A stretch of 64,000 nucleotides of DNA from Calliopsis andreniformis (GCF_051401765.1 NW_027480429.1:12280157-12344156), one strand, 5' to 3'; counted from the stretch's first letter, positions 24,601 through 37,404 are shown. Made by a program: numbers and translations. Notes: generated from the letters alone by a model not told the origin.

Positions 24601-25651
24601 CATCATATAACAGGAATAATTGCAACCAGTTTGAAAGTGATGGCCAATTCTACGTTCCGGGTAACCTAGGCTTCACTCTAGGGCGTTGCTCCACCAGATC
24701 GAATAGTTAGTGCCTTAGAAGTCAACGCCAGAAGCATAAAATACGATATGAATACAACAGCTTTTCCATCGTATAAAAGGATTAATTGCAACCAGTTTGA
24801 AAGTGATGGTCATTTCTCCTTTCCGGGCAACCTCGGCTTCACTCTAGGGCGTTGCTCCGCTAGATCGAACAGCTAGGGCCTTAGAAGTCAACGCCAGAAG
24901 CATAAAATACAATATAAATACAACAGTTTTTCCATCGTATAAAACGAATAATTGCAACCAGTATGAAACTTATGGTCATTTCTACTTTCCGAGCAACCTA
25001 GGCTTTCACCCTAGGGCGTTGCTCCAACAGATTGAATAGTTAGGGTCTTAGAAGTCAACGCCCAAACCATAAAATGCAAAAAAAATACAACAGTGCTTCC
25101 CTCATATAACAGGAATAATTGCAACTAGTTTGAAAGTGATGGCCAATACTACGTTCCGGGCAACCTAGGCTTCACTCTAGGGCGTTGCTCCACCAGATCG
25201 AATAGTTACGGCCTAAGAAGTCAACGCCAGAACCATAAAAAACGATATAAATACAACAGCTTTTCCATCGTATAAAACGGATAATTGCAACCAGTGTGAA
25301 AGTAATGGTTATTTCTACGTTCCGAGCACCATAGGCATCACTCTAGGGCGTTGCTCCACCACATCTAATAGCTACGGCCTTAGAAGTCAACGCCAGAGGC
25401 ATAAAATACAATATAAATACAACAGCGTTTCCATCGTATAAAACGAATAATTGCAAGCAGTGTGATAGTTATGGTCATTTCTACATTCCGAGCAACCTAG
25501 GCTTCACTCTAGGGCGTTGCTCCACCAGATCGAATAGTTAGGTCCTTAGAAGTAAACGCCAGAAGCATAAAATACGATATAAATACAACAGCTTTTCCAT
25601 CGTATAAAAGGATTAATGGCAACCAGTTTGAAAGTGATGGTCATTTCTCCT
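21669..25651 (+). repeat. 24-monomer HOR block (3,983 bp), copy 2
   Basis: Second tandem copy. The start, the junction between copies and the end all fall in 'TTCCGGGCAACCT' (17,686, 21,669 and 25,652). This is the 13 bp expected at the site of an unequal exchange between misaligned monomers. After 25,664 'CTCGGCTTCACTC' continues where copy 1 ran into 'AGGTTTCACTCC'. Confidence 0.92.
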
Positions 25652-28600
25652 TTCCGGGCAACCTCGGCTTCACTCTAGGGCGTTGCTCCACCAGATCGAA
25701 TAGTTAGTGCCTTAGAAGTCAACGACAGATGTATAAAATACAATATATGTACAACAGTTTTTCCATCGTATAAAACGAATAATTGCAACCAGTTTGAAGG
25801 TGATGGCCAATTCTACCTTCCGGGCAACCTAGGCTTCACTCTAGGGCGTTGCTCCACCAGATCGAATAGATAGTGCCTTAGAAGTCAGCGCCAGAAGCAT
25901 AAAATACAATATAAATACAACAGTTTTTCCATCGTATAAAACGAATAATTGCAACCAGTATGAAGCTTATGGTCATTTCTACTTTCCGAGCAACCTAGGC
26001 TTCACCCTAGGGCCTTGATCCTGCAGATTGAATAGTTAGGGCCTTAGATGTCAACGCCCGAACCATAAAATGCAAAAAAAATACAACAGTGTTTCCATCA
26101 TGTATCAGGAATAATTGCAACCAGTTTGAAAGTGATGGCCAATTCTACGTTCCGGGCAACCTAGGTTTCACTCCAGGGCGTTGCTCCACCAGACCGAATA
26201 GTTACGGCCTAAGAAGTCAACGCCAGAAGCATAAAATACGATATAAATACAACAGCTTTTCCATCGTATAAAACGACTAATTGCAACCAGTATGAAACTT
26301 ATGGTCATTTCTACTTTCAGAGCAACCTAGGCTTCACCCTAGGGCGTTGCTCCAACAGATTGAATAGTTAGGACATTAGAAGTCAACGCCCGAACTGTAA
26401 AATGCAAAAAAAATACAACAGTGTTTCCATCATATAACAGGAATAATTGCAACCAGTTTGAAAGTGATGGCCAATTCTACGTTCCGGGCAACCTAGGCTT
26501 CACTCTAGGGCGTTGCTCCACCAGATCGAATAGCTAGTGCCTTACAAGTCAACGCCAGAAGCATAAAATACAATATAAATACAACAGCTTTTCCATCGTA
26601 TAAAACGAATAATTGCAACCAGTATGAAACTTACGGTCATTTCTACTTTCCGAGCAACCTAGGCTTCACCCTAGGGCGTTGCACCAACAGATTGAATAGT
26701 TAGGGCCTTAGAAGTCAACGCCCGAAGCATAAAATGCAATAAAAATACAACAGTGTTTCCATCGTATAACAGGAATAATTGCAACCAGTTTGAAAGTGAC
26801 AGCCAATTCTACGTTCCGGGCAACCTAGGTTTCACTCCAGGGCGTTGCTCCACCAGACCGAATAGTTACGGCCTAAGAAGTCAACGCCAGAAGCATATAA
26901 TACAATATAAATACAACAGTTTTTCCATCGTATAAAACGAATAATTGCAACCAGTTTGAAAGTGATGGCCAATTCTACGTTCCGGGCAACCTAGGCTTCA
27001 CTCTAGGGCATTTCTCCACCAGATCGAATAGTTAGTGCCTTAGAAGTCAACGCCAGAAGCATAAAATACAATATAAATACAACAGTTTTTCCATCGTATA
27101 AAACGAATAATTGCAACCAGTATGAAACTTATGGTCATTTCTACTTTCCGAGCAACCTAGGCTTCACCCTAGGGCGTTGCTCCAACAGATTGAATAGTTA
27201 GGGTCTTAGAGGTCAACGCCCGAAGCATAAAATGCAATAAAAATACAACAGTGTTTCCATCATATAACAGGAATAATTGCAACCAGTTTGAAAGTGATGG
27301 CCAATTCTACGTTCCGGGCAAGCTAGGCTTCACTCTAGGGCGTTGCTCCACCAGATCGAATAGTAAGTGCCTTAGAAGTCAACGCCAGAAGCATAAAATA
27401 CAATATAAATACAACAGCTTTTCCATCGTATAAAACGAATAATTGCAACCAGTATGAAACTTATGGTCATTGCTACTTTCCGAGCAACCTAGGCTTCACC
27501 CTAGGGCGTTGCTCCACCAGACCGAATAGTTACGGCCTAAGAAGTCAACGCCAGAAGCATAAAAAACGATATAAATACAACAGCTTTTCCATCGTATAAA
27601 ACGAATAATTGCAACCAGTGTGAAAGTAATTGTCATTTCTACGTTCCGAGCACCCTAGGCGTCACTCTAGGGCGTTGCTCCACCACATCTAATAGCTACG
27701 GCCTTAGAAGTCAACGCCAGAGGCATAAAATACAATATAAATACAACTGCGTTTCCATCGTATAAAACGAATAATTGCAACCAGTGTGAAAGTGATGGTC
27801 ATTTCTCCTTTCCGGGCAACCTCGGCTTCACTCTAGGGCGTTGCTCCACTAGATCCAACAGTTAGGGCCTTAGAAGTCAACGCCAGAAGCATAAAATACA
27901 ATATAAATACAACAGCTTTTTCCATCGTATAAAACGAGTAATTGCAACCAGTATGAAACTTATGGTCATTTCTACTTTCCGAGCAACCTAGGCTTCACCC
28001 TAGGGCGTTGCTCCAACAGATTGAATAGTCAGGGCCTTAGAAGTCAACGCCCGAAGCATAAAATGCAATAAAAATACATCAGTGCTTCCATCATATAACA
28101 GGAATAATTGCAACCAGTTTGAAAGTGATGGCCAATTCTACGTTCCGGGCAACCTAGGCTTCACTCTAGGGCGTTGCTCCACCAGATCGAATAGTTAGTG
28201 CCTTAGAAGTCAACGCCAGGAGCATAAAATACAATATAAATACAACAGCTTTTTCCATCGTATGAAACGTGTAATTGCAACCAGTATGAAACTTATGGTC
28301 ATTTCTACTTTCCGAGCAACCTAGGCTTCGCCCTAGGGCGTTGCTCCAACAGATTGAATAGTCAGGGCCTTAGAAGTCAACGCCAGAAGCATAAAATACG
28401 ATATAAATACAACAGCTTTTCCATCGTATAAAACGAATAATTGCAACCAGTATGAAACTTATGGTCATTACTACTTTCCCAGCAAGCTAGGCTTCACCCT
28501 AGGGCGTTGGTCCAACAGATTGAATAGTTAGGGCCTTAGAAGTCAACGCCCGAAGCATAAAATGCAATAAAAATACAACAGTGTATCCATCATATAACAG

Positions 28601-29869
28601 GAATAATTGCAACCAGTTTGAAAGTGATGGCCAATTCTACGTTCCGGGCAACCTAGGCTTCACTCTTGGGCGTTGCTCCACCAGATCGAATAGTTAGTGC
28701 CTTAGAAGTCAACGCCAGAAGCATAAAATACAATATAAATACAAGAGTTTTTCCATCGTATAGAACGAATAATTGCAATCAGTATGAAACTTATGGTCAT
28801 TTCTACTTTCAGAGCAACCTAGGCTTCACCCTAGGGCGTTGCTCCAACAGATTGAATAGTTAGGACCTTAGAAGTCAACGCCCGAACCGTAAAATGCAAA
28901 AAAAATACAACAGTGTTTCCATCATATAACAGGAATAATTGCAACCAGCTTGAAAGTGATGGCCAATTCTACGTTCCGGGCAACCTAGGTTTCACTCCAG
29001 GGCGTTCCTCCACCAGACCGAATAGTGACGGCCTAAGCAGTCAACGCCATAAGCATAAAAAACGATATAAATACAACAGCTTTTCCATCGTATAAAACGA
29101 ATAATTGCAACCAGTGTGAAGGTAATGGTCATTTCTACGTTCCGAGCACCCTAGGCGTCACTCTAGGGCGTTGCTCCACCACATCTAATAGCTACGGCCT
29201 TAGAAGTCAACGCCAGGGGCATAAAATACAATATAAATACAACAGCGTTTCCATCGTATAAAACGAATAATTGCAAGCAGTGTGAAAGTTATGGTCATTT
29301 CCACATTCCGAGCAACCTAGGCTTCGCCCTAGGGCGTTGCTCCAACAGATTGAATAGTTAGGGCCTTAGAAGTCAACGCCAGAAGCATAAAATACAATAT
29401 AAATACAACAGTTTTTCCATCGTATAAAACGAATAATTGCGACCAGTATGAAACTTATGGTCATTTCTACTTTCCGAGCAACCTAGGCTTCACCCTAGGG
29501 CGTTTCTCCAACAGATTGAGTAGTTAGGACCTTAGAAGTCAACGCCCGAACCATAAAATGCAAAAAAAATACAACACTGTTTCCATCATATAACAGGAAT
29601 AATTGCAACCAGTTTGAAAGTGATGGCCAATTCTACGTTCCGGGCAACCTAGGCTTCTCTCTAGGGCGTTGCTCCTCCAGATCGAATAGATAGTGCCTTA
29701 GAAGTCAACGCCAGAAGCATAAAATACAATATAAATACAACAGTTTTTCCATCGTATAAAGCGAATAATTGCAACCAGTATGAAACTTATGGTCATTTCT
29801 ACTTTCCGAGCAACCTAGGCTTCACCCTAGGGCCTTGCTCCAGCAGATTGAATAGTTAGGGCCTTAGAT
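25652..29869 (+). repeat. Domain B mosaic, partly matching 17,150 to 18,660
   Basis: From about 26,250 to 27,788 the monomer order and private variants ('GACAGCC', 'GGCATTTCTCC', 'AATAGTAAGTGCC') match 17,120 to 18,660 at an offset of 9,128 to 9,129 bp. This copy keeps 'CGTATAAAACG' at about 26,930 where the others have a one-base deletion. The rest is B1/B2 monomers in no long repeated order. Three units near 27,920, 28,250 and 28,700 differ by small indels or substitutions ('CAGCTTTTTCC', 'CGTATGAAACG'). Confidence 0.75.
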
Positions 29870-31196
29870 GTCAACGCCCGAACCAAAAATGAAAAAAAAA
29901 TACAACAGTGTTTCCATCATATATCAGGAATAATTGCAACCAGTTTGAAAGTGATGGCCAATTCTACGTTCCGGGCAACCTAGGTTTCACTCCAGGGCGT
30001 TTCTCCACCAGACCGAATAGTTACGGCCTATGAAGTCAACGCCAGAAGCATAAAATACGATATAAATACAACAGCTTTTCCATCGTATAAAACGACTAAT
30101 TGCAACCAGTATGAAACTTATGGTCATTTCTACTTTCCGAGCAAGCTAGGCTTCACCCTAGGGCGTTGCTCCAACAGATTGAATCGTTAGGGCCTTAGAA
30201 GTCAACGCCCGAAGCATAAAATGCAAAAAAAATACAACAGTGTTTCCATCATATAACAGGTATGATTGCAACTAGTTTGAAAGTAATGGCCAATTCTACG
30301 TTCCTGGCAACCTAGGTTTCACTCCAGGGCGTTGCTCCACCAGACCGAATAGTTACAGCCTAAGAAGTCAACGCCAGAAGCATAAAATACGATATAAATA
30401 CAACAGCTTTTCCATCGTATAAAACGAATAATTGCAACCAGTGTGAAAGTTATGGTCATTTCTACATTCCGAGCAACCTAGGATTCACTCTAGGGCGTTG
30501 CTCCACCAGATCGAATACTGAGGTCCTTAGAAGTAAACGCCAGAAGCATAAAATACGATATAAATACAACAGCTTTTCCATCGTATAAAACGATTAATTG
30601 CAACCAGTATGAAACTTATGGTGATTTCTAGTTTCCGAGCAACCTAGGCTTCACCCTAGGGTGTTGCTCCAACAGATTGAATAGTTAGGACCTTAGAAGT
30701 CAACGCCCGAACCATAAAAGGCGAAAAAAATACAACAGTGTTTCCATCATATAACAGGAATAATTGCAACCAGTTTGAAAGTGATGGCCAATTGTACGTT
30801 CCGGGCAACCTAGGCTTCGCTCTAGGGCGTTGCTGCACCAGATCGAAAAGATAGTGCCTTAGAAGTCAACGCCAGAAGCATAAAATGCGATATAAATACA
30901 ACAGTTTTTCCATCGTATAAAACGAATAATTGCAACCAGTATGAAACTTATGGTCATTTCTACTTTCCGAGCAACCTAGGCTTCACCCTAGGGCGTTGTT
31001 CCAACAGATTGAATAGTTAGGGCCTTAGAAGTCAACGCCAGAAGCATAAAATACGATATAAATACAACAGCTTTTCCATCGTATAAAACGAATAATTGCA
31101 ACCAGCATGAAACTTATGGTCATTTCTACTTTCCCAGCAAGCTAGGCTTCACCCTAGGGCGTTGGTCCAACAGATTGAATAGTTAGGGCCTTAGAA
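29870..31196 (+). repeat. Eight-monomer HOR (1,327 bp), copy 1
   Basis: A 1,327 bp unit repeats directly at 31,197. Landmarks 30,021/31,348, 30,187/31,514, 30,353/31,680, 30,519/31,846 and 30,851/32,178 confirm the offset. Diagnostic features are 'CCGAACCAAAAATG' with a long A-run, 'AACAGGTATGATTGC', 'CGAATACTGAGGTCC', 'GGTGATTTCTAGTTTCC' and 'CGAAAAGATAGTGCC'. Confidence 0.88.
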
Positions 31197-32523
31197 GTCA
31201 ACGCCCGAACCAAAAATGAAAAAAAAATACAACAGTGTTTCCATCATATATCAGGAATAATTGCAACCAGTTTGAAAGTGATGGCCAATTCTACGTTCCG
31301 GGCAACCTAGGTTTCACTCCAGGGCGTTTCTCCACCAGACCGAATAGTTACGGCCTATGAAGTCAACGCCAGAAGCATAAAATACGATATAAATACAACA
31401 GCTTTTCCATCGTATAAAACGACTAATTGCAACCAGTATGAAACTTATGGTCATTTCTACTTTCCGAGCAAGCTAGGCTTCACCCTAGGGCGTTGCTCCA
31501 ACAGATTGAATCGTTAGGGCCTTAGAAGTCAACGCCCGAAGCATAAAATGCAAAAAAAATACAACAGTGTTTCCATCATATAACAGGTATGATTGCAACT
31601 AGTTTGAAAGTAATGGCCAATTCTACGTTCCTGGCAACCTAGGTTTCACTCCAGGGCGTTGCTCCACCAGACCGAATAGTTACAGCCTAAGAAGTCAACG
31701 CCAGAAGCATAAAATACGATATAAATACAACAGCTTTTCCATCGTATAAAACGAATAATTGCAACCAGTGTGAAAGTTATGGTCATTTCTACATTCCGAG
31801 CAACCTAGGATTCACTCTAGGGCGTTGCTCCACCAGATCGAATACTGAGGTCCTTAGAAGTAAACGCCAGAAGCATAAAATACGATATAAATACAACAGC
31901 TTTTCCATCGTATAAAACGATTAATTGCAACCAGTATGAAACTTATGGTGATTTCTAGTTTCCGAGCAACCTAGGCTTCACCCTAGGGTGTTGCTCCAAC
32001 AGATTGAATAGTTAGGACCTTAGAAGTCAACGCCCGAACCATAAAAGGCGAAAAAAATACAACAGTGTTTCCATCATATAACAGGAATAATTGCAACCAG
32101 TTTGAAAGTGATGGCCAATTGTACGTTCCGGGCAACCTAGGCCTCGCTCTAGGGCGTTGCTGCACCAGATCGAAAAGATAGTGCCTTAGAAGTCAACGCC
32201 AGAAGCATAAAATGCGATATAAATACAACAGTTTTTCCATCGTATAAAACGAATAATTGCAACCAGTATGAAACTTATGGTCATTTCTACTTTCCGAGCA
32301 ACCTAGGCTTCACCCTAGGGCGTTGTTCCAACAGATTGAATAGTTAGGGCCTTAGAAGTCAACGCCAGAAGCATAAAATACGATATAAATACAACAGCTT
32401 TTCCATCGTATAAAACGAATAATTGCAACCAGTATGAAACTTATGGTCATTTCTACTTTCCCAGCAAGCTAGGCTTCACCCTAGGGCGTTGGTCCAACAG
32501 ATTGAATAGTTAGGGCCTTAGAA
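31197..32523 (+). repeat. Eight-monomer HOR (1,327 bp), copy 2
   Basis: Second tandem copy, nearly identical to the first. I noticed 'ACCAGCATGAAAC' near 31,103 against 'ACCAGTATGAAAC' near 32,430, and 'AGGCTTCGCTC' against 'AGGCCTCGCTC' near 32,140. Confidence 0.88.
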
Positions 32524-33525
32524 GTCAACGCCCGAACCAAAAATGAAAAAAAAATACAACAGTGTTTCCATCATATATCAGGAATAATTGCAACCAGTTT
32601 GAAAGTGATGGCCAATTCTACGTTCCGGGCAACCTAGGTTTCACTCCAGGGCGTTTCTCCACCAGACCGAATAGTTACGGCCTATGAAGTCAACGCCAGA
32701 AGCATAAAATACGATATAAATACAACAGCTTTTCCATCGTATAAAACGACTAATTGCAACCAGTATGAAACTTATGGTCATTTCTACTTTCCGAGCAAGC
32801 TAGGCTTCACCCTAGGGCGTTGCTCCAACAGATTGAATCGTTAGGGCCTTAGAAGTCAACGCCCGAAGCATAAAATGCAAAAAAAATACAACAGTGTTTC
32901 CATCATATAACAGGTATGATTGCAACTAGTTTGAAAGTAATGGCCAATTCTACGTTCCTGGCAACCTAGGTTTCACTCCAGGGCGTTGCTCCACCAGACC
33001 GAATAGTTACAGCCTAAGAAGTCAACGCCAGAAGCATAAAATACGATATAAATACAACAGCTTTTCCATCGTATAAAACAATTAATTGCAACCAGTATGA
33101 AACTTATGGTGATTTCTAGTTTCCGAGCAACCTAGGCTTCACCCTAGGGTGTTGCTCCAACAGATTGAATAGTTAGGACCTTAGAAGTCAACGCCCGAAC
33201 CATAAAAGGCGAAAAAAATACAACAGTGTTTCCATCATATAACAGGAATAATTGCAACCAGTTTGAAAGTGATGGCCAATTGTACGTTCCGGGCAACCTA
33301 GGCTTCGCTCTAGGGCGTTGCTGCACCAGATCGAAAAGATAGTGCCTTAGAAGTCAACGCCAGAAGCATAAAATGCGATATAAATACAACAGTTTTTCCA
33401 TCGTATAAAACGAATAATTGCAACCAGTATGAAACTTATGGTCATTTCTACTTTCCGAGCAACCTAGGCTTCACCCTAGGGCGTTGTTCTAACAGATTGA
33501 ATAGTTAGGGCCTTAGAAGTCAACG
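32524..33525 (+). repeat. Eight-monomer HOR, copy 3, with one monomer deleted
   Basis: The third copy follows the same order but the unit ending 'CGAATACTGAGGTCC' is missing. The spacing from 31,983 to the equivalent point 33,144 is 1,161 bp, one monomer less than 1,327. At about 33,060 to 33,085 the first half of one monomer runs straight into the second half of the next ('AAAACAATTAATTGC'), so two monomers have been fused without losing phase. The match ends at about 33,525. Confidence 0.8.
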
Positions 33526-34500
33526 ACCGAAGCATAAAATGCAATAAAAATACAACAGTGTTTCCATCATATATCAGGAATAATTGCAACCAGTTTGAAA
33601 GTGATGGCCAATTCTACGTTCCGGGCAACCTAGGCTTCACTCTAGGGCGTTGCTCCACCAGATCGAATAGTTAGTGCCTTAGAAGTCAACGCCAGAAGCA
33701 TAAAATACAATCTAAATCCAACAGTTTTTCCATCGTATAAAACGAATAATTGCAACCAGTTTGAAAGTGATGGCCAATTCTACCTTCCGGGCAACCTAGG
33801 ATTCACTCTAGGGCGTTGCTCCACCAGATCGAATAGTTAGTGCCTTAGAAGTCAACGCCAGAAGCATAAAATACAATATAAATACAACAGTTTTTCCATC
33901 GTATAAAACGAATAATTGCAACCAGTATGAAACTTATGGACATTTCTACTTTCCGAGCAACCTAGGCTTCACCCTAGGGCGTTGCTCCAACAGATTGAAT
34001 AGTTAGGGCCTTAGAAGTCAACGCCCGAACCATAAAATGCAAAAAAAATACAACAGTGTTTCCATCATATATCAGGAATAATTGCAACCAGTTTGAAAGT
34101 GATGGCCAATTCTACGTTCCGGGCAACCTAGGTTTCACTCCAGGGCGTTGCTCCACCAGAGCGAATAGTTACGGCCTAAGAAGTCAACGCCAGAAGCATA
34201 AAATACGATATAAATACAACAGCTTTTCCATCGTATAAAACGAATAATTGCAACCAGTATGAAACTTATGGTCATTTCTACTTTCCGAGCATGCTAGGCT
34301 TCACCCTAGGGCGTTGCTCCAACAGATTGAATAGTTAGGGCCTTAGAAGTCAACGCCCGAAGCATAAAATGCAATAAAAATACAACAGTGTTTCCATCAT
34401 ATAACAGGAATAATTGCAACCAGTTTGAAAGTGATGGCCAATTGTACGTTCCGGGCAACCTAGGCTTCGCTCTAGGGCGTTGCTCCACCAGATCGAAAAG
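33339..34500 (+). repeat. Seven-monomer HOR (1,162 bp), copy 1
   Basis: Seven monomers repeat with an offset of exactly 1,162 bp (33,339/34,501, 33,505/34,667, 34,003/35,165, 34,169/35,331). Marker variants are 'AAATGCGATATAAATAC', 'ATATATCAGGAATAATTGC', 'ATATAAATCCAACAG' (here with 'AATCTAAATCC') and 'CACCAGAGCGAATAG'. The first part overlaps the end of the eight-monomer HOR, showing one HOR was derived from the other. Confidence 0.85.
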
Positions 34501-35649
34501 ATAGTGCCTTAGAAGTCAACGACAGAAGCATAAAATGCGATATAAATACAACAGTTTTTCCATCGTATAAAACGAATAATTGCAACCAGTATGAAACTTA
34601 TGGTCATTTCTACTTTCCGAGCAACCTAGGCTTCACCCTAGGGCGTTGTTCCAACAGATTGAATAGTTAGGGCCTTAGAAGTCAACGCCCGAAGCATAAA
34701 ATGCAATAAAAATACAACAGTGTTTCCATCATATATCAGGAATAATTGCAACCAGTTTGAAAGTGATGGCTAATTCTACGTTCCGGGCAACCTAGGCTTC
34801 ACTCTAGGGCGTTGCTCCACCAGGTCGAATAGTTAGTGCCTTAGAAGTCAACGCCAGAAGCATAAAATACAATATAAATCCAACAGTTTTTCCATCGTAT
34901 AAAACGAATAATTGCAACCAGTTTGAAAGTGATGGCCAATTCTACCTTCCGGGCAACCTAGGCTCCACTCTAGGGCGTTGCTCCACCAGATCGAATAGTT
35001 AGTGCCTTAGAAGTCAACGCCAGAAGCATAAAATACAATATAAATACAACAGTTTTTCCATCGTATAAAACGAATAATTGCAACCAGTATGAAACTTATG
35101 GACATTTCTACTTTCCGAGCAACCTAGGCTTCACCCTAGGGCGTTGCTCCAACAGATTGAATAGTTAGGGCCTTAGAAGTCAACGCCCGAACCATAAAAT
35201 GCAAAAAAAATACAACATTGTTTCCATCATATATCAGGAATAATTGCAACCAGTTTGAAAGTGATGGCCAATTCTACGTTCCGGGCAACCTAGGTTTCAC
35301 TCCAGGGCGTTGCTCCACCAGAGCGAATAGTTACGGCCTAAGAAGTCAACGCCAGAAGCATAAAATACGATATAAATACAACAGCTTTTCCATCGTATAA
35401 AACGAATAATTGCAACCAGTATGAAACTTATGGTCATCTCTACTTTCCGAGCAAGCTAGACTTCACCCTAGGGCGTTGGTCCAACAGATTGAATAGTTAG
35501 GGCCTTAGAAGTCAACGCACGAAGCATAAAATGCAATAAAAATACAACAGTGTATCCATCTTATAACAGGAATAATTGCAACCAGTTTGAAAGTGATGGC
35601 CAATTCTACGTTCCGGGCAACCTAGGCTTCACTCTAGGGCGTTTCTCCA
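34501..35649 (+). repeat. Seven-monomer HOR (1,162 bp), copy 2
   Basis: Second copy of the 1,162 bp unit. Its last monomer has drifted ('CAACGCACGAAGC', 'GTGTATCCATCTTATAAC') and leads into unlike monomers at about 35,650 ('TTTCTCCACCTGATCG'). Confidence 0.8.
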
Positions 35650-36297
35650 CCTGATCGAATAGTTAGGGCCTAAGAAGTCAACGCCAGAAGCATAAAATAC
35701 AATATAAATACAACAGCTTTGCCATCGTATAAAATGAATAATTGCAAACAGTGTGAAAGATATGGACATTTCTACGTTCCGGGCAACCTAGGGTTCACTG
35801 TATGGCGTTCTTCCACCACATCGAATAGCTACGGCCTCAGAAGTCAACGCCTGAAGTATAAAATACGATATAAATACAACAGCTTTTCCATCGTATAAAA
35901 CGAATAATTGCAACCAGTATGCAACTTATGGTCATTTCTACATTCCGAGCAACCTAGGCTTCACTCTAGGGCGTTGCTCCACCAGATCGGATAGTTACGG
36001 CCTAAGAAGTCGACGCCAGAAGCATAAAATACGATAAAGATGCAACAGTTTTTCCATCGTATAAAACGAGTAATTGCAAACAGTGTGAAAGTAATGGTCA
36101 TTTCTACGTTCCGGGGAACCTAGGCTTCACTCTACGGCGTTGTTCCACCAGATCGAATAGTTAGTGCCTAAGAAGCCAACGCCAGAAGCATAAATTACAA
36201 TATAAGTACAACAGCTTTTCCATCATATGTAATGTATATATGCAATCAGTGTGGAAGTAATGGTTATTTCTACGTTCCGGGCAACCTAGGCTTCACA
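35650..36297 (+). repeat. C-like monomers interrupting the seven-monomer HOR
   Basis: About four monomers here are unlike B1/B2: 'AAACAGTGTGAAAGATATGG', 'CACTGTATGGCGTTC', 'CGATAAAGATGCAACAG' and 'ATATAAGTACAACAGC' with 'CATATGTAATGTATATATGC'. The last unit closely resembles one in domain C at about 42,985 to 43,070. The HOR resumes at 36,298, so the offset to the next copy is 1,992 bp (12 monomers) instead of 1,162. Confidence 0.75.
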
Positions 36298-37404
36298 CTA
36301 GGGTGTTGCTCCAACAGATTGCATAGTTAGGACCTTAGAAGTCAACGCCCGAACCATAAAATGCAAAAAAAATACAACAGTGTTTCCATCATATAACAGG
36401 AATAATTGCAGCCAGTTTGAAAGTGATGGCCAATTGTACGTTCCGGGCAACCTAGGCTTCGCTCTAGGGCGTTGCTCCACCAGATCGAAAAGATAGTGCC
36501 TTAGAAGTCAACGACAGAAGCATAAAATGCGATATAAATGCAACAGTTTTTCCATCGTATAAAACGAATAATTGCAACCAGTATGAAACTTATGGTCATT
36601 TCTACTTTCCGAGCAACCTAGGCTTCACCCTAGGGCGTTGTTCCAACAGATTGAATAGTTAGGGCCTTAGAAGTCAACGCCCGAAGCATAAAAAGCAATA
36701 AAAATACAACAGTGTTTCCATCATATATCAGGAATAATTGCAACCAGTTTGAAAGTGATGGCTAATTCTACGTTCCGGGCAACCTAGGCTTCACTCTAGG
36801 GCGTTGCTCCACCAGATCGAATAGTTAGTGCCTTAGAAGTCAACGCCAGAAGCATAAAATACAATATAAATCCAACAGTTTTTCCATCGTATAAAACGAA
36901 TAATTGCAACCAGTTTGAAAGTGATGGCCAATTCTACCTTCCGGGCAACCTAGGCTCCACTCTAGGGCGTTGCTCCACCAGATCGAATAGTTAGTGCCTT
37001 AGAAGTCAACGCCAGAAGCATAAAATACAATATAAATACAACAGTTTTTCCATCGTATAAAACGAATAATTGCAACCAATATGAAACTTATGGACATTTC
37101 TACTTTCCGAGCAACCTAGGCTTCACCCTAGGGCGTTGCTCCAACAGATTGAATAGTTAGGGCCTTAGAAGTCAACGCCCGAACCATAAAATGCAAAAAA
37201 AATACAACAGTGTTTCCATCATATATCAGGAATAATTGCAACCAGTTTGAAAGTGATGGCCAATTCTACGTTCCGGGCAACCTAGGTTTCACTCCAGGGC
37301 CTTGCTCCACCAGAGCGAATAGTTACGGCCTAAGAAGTCAACGCCAGAAGCATAAAATACGATATAAATACAACAGCTTTTCCATCGTATAAAACGAATA
37401 ATTG
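36298..37404 (+). repeat. Seven-monomer HOR, copy 3
   Basis: Matches 34,306 to about 35,412 with an offset of 1,992 bp (34,501/36,493, 35,218/37,210). Shared variants include 'GGCTAATTCTACG', 'ATATAAATCCAACAG' and 'CTTATGGACATTTC'. It stops at the B/C junction inside 'GAATAATTG'. Confidence 0.85.

Larger units (their letters stand above)
14656..37404 (+). repeat. Domain B: alternating B1/B2 dimer satellite, ~136 monomers
   Basis: Two monomer types alternate through most of this domain. B1 has 'AACAGGAATAATTGCAACC', 'AGTTTGAAAGTGATGGCC', 'AATTCTACGTTCCGGG' and is usually followed by 'TTAGTGCC'. B2 has 'AGTATGAAACTTATGG', 'TCTACTTTCCGAGCAACC' and 'CTCCAACAGATTGAATAG' followed by 'TTAGGGCC'. 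The basic period is therefore about 332 bp. Occasional same-type neighbours (for example 15,415 and 15,581, both B1) break the alternation. The right edge is abrupt at about 37,404. Confidence 0.85.

Noticed and set aside
29880..29910. Long A-run (AAAATGAAAAAAAAATAC) as a poly(A) tail of a retroposed element
   Set aside because: It is a local variant of the normal AAAATGCAATAAAAATAC segment, repeated in each HOR copy (31,210 and 32,537), with satellite continuing on both sides.
35650..36297. A transposon or foreign insertion in the seven-monomer HOR
   Set aside because: The stretch is satellite monomers in normal phase and orientation, with no terminal repeats or target-site duplication. It is C-like sequence and not an inserted element.
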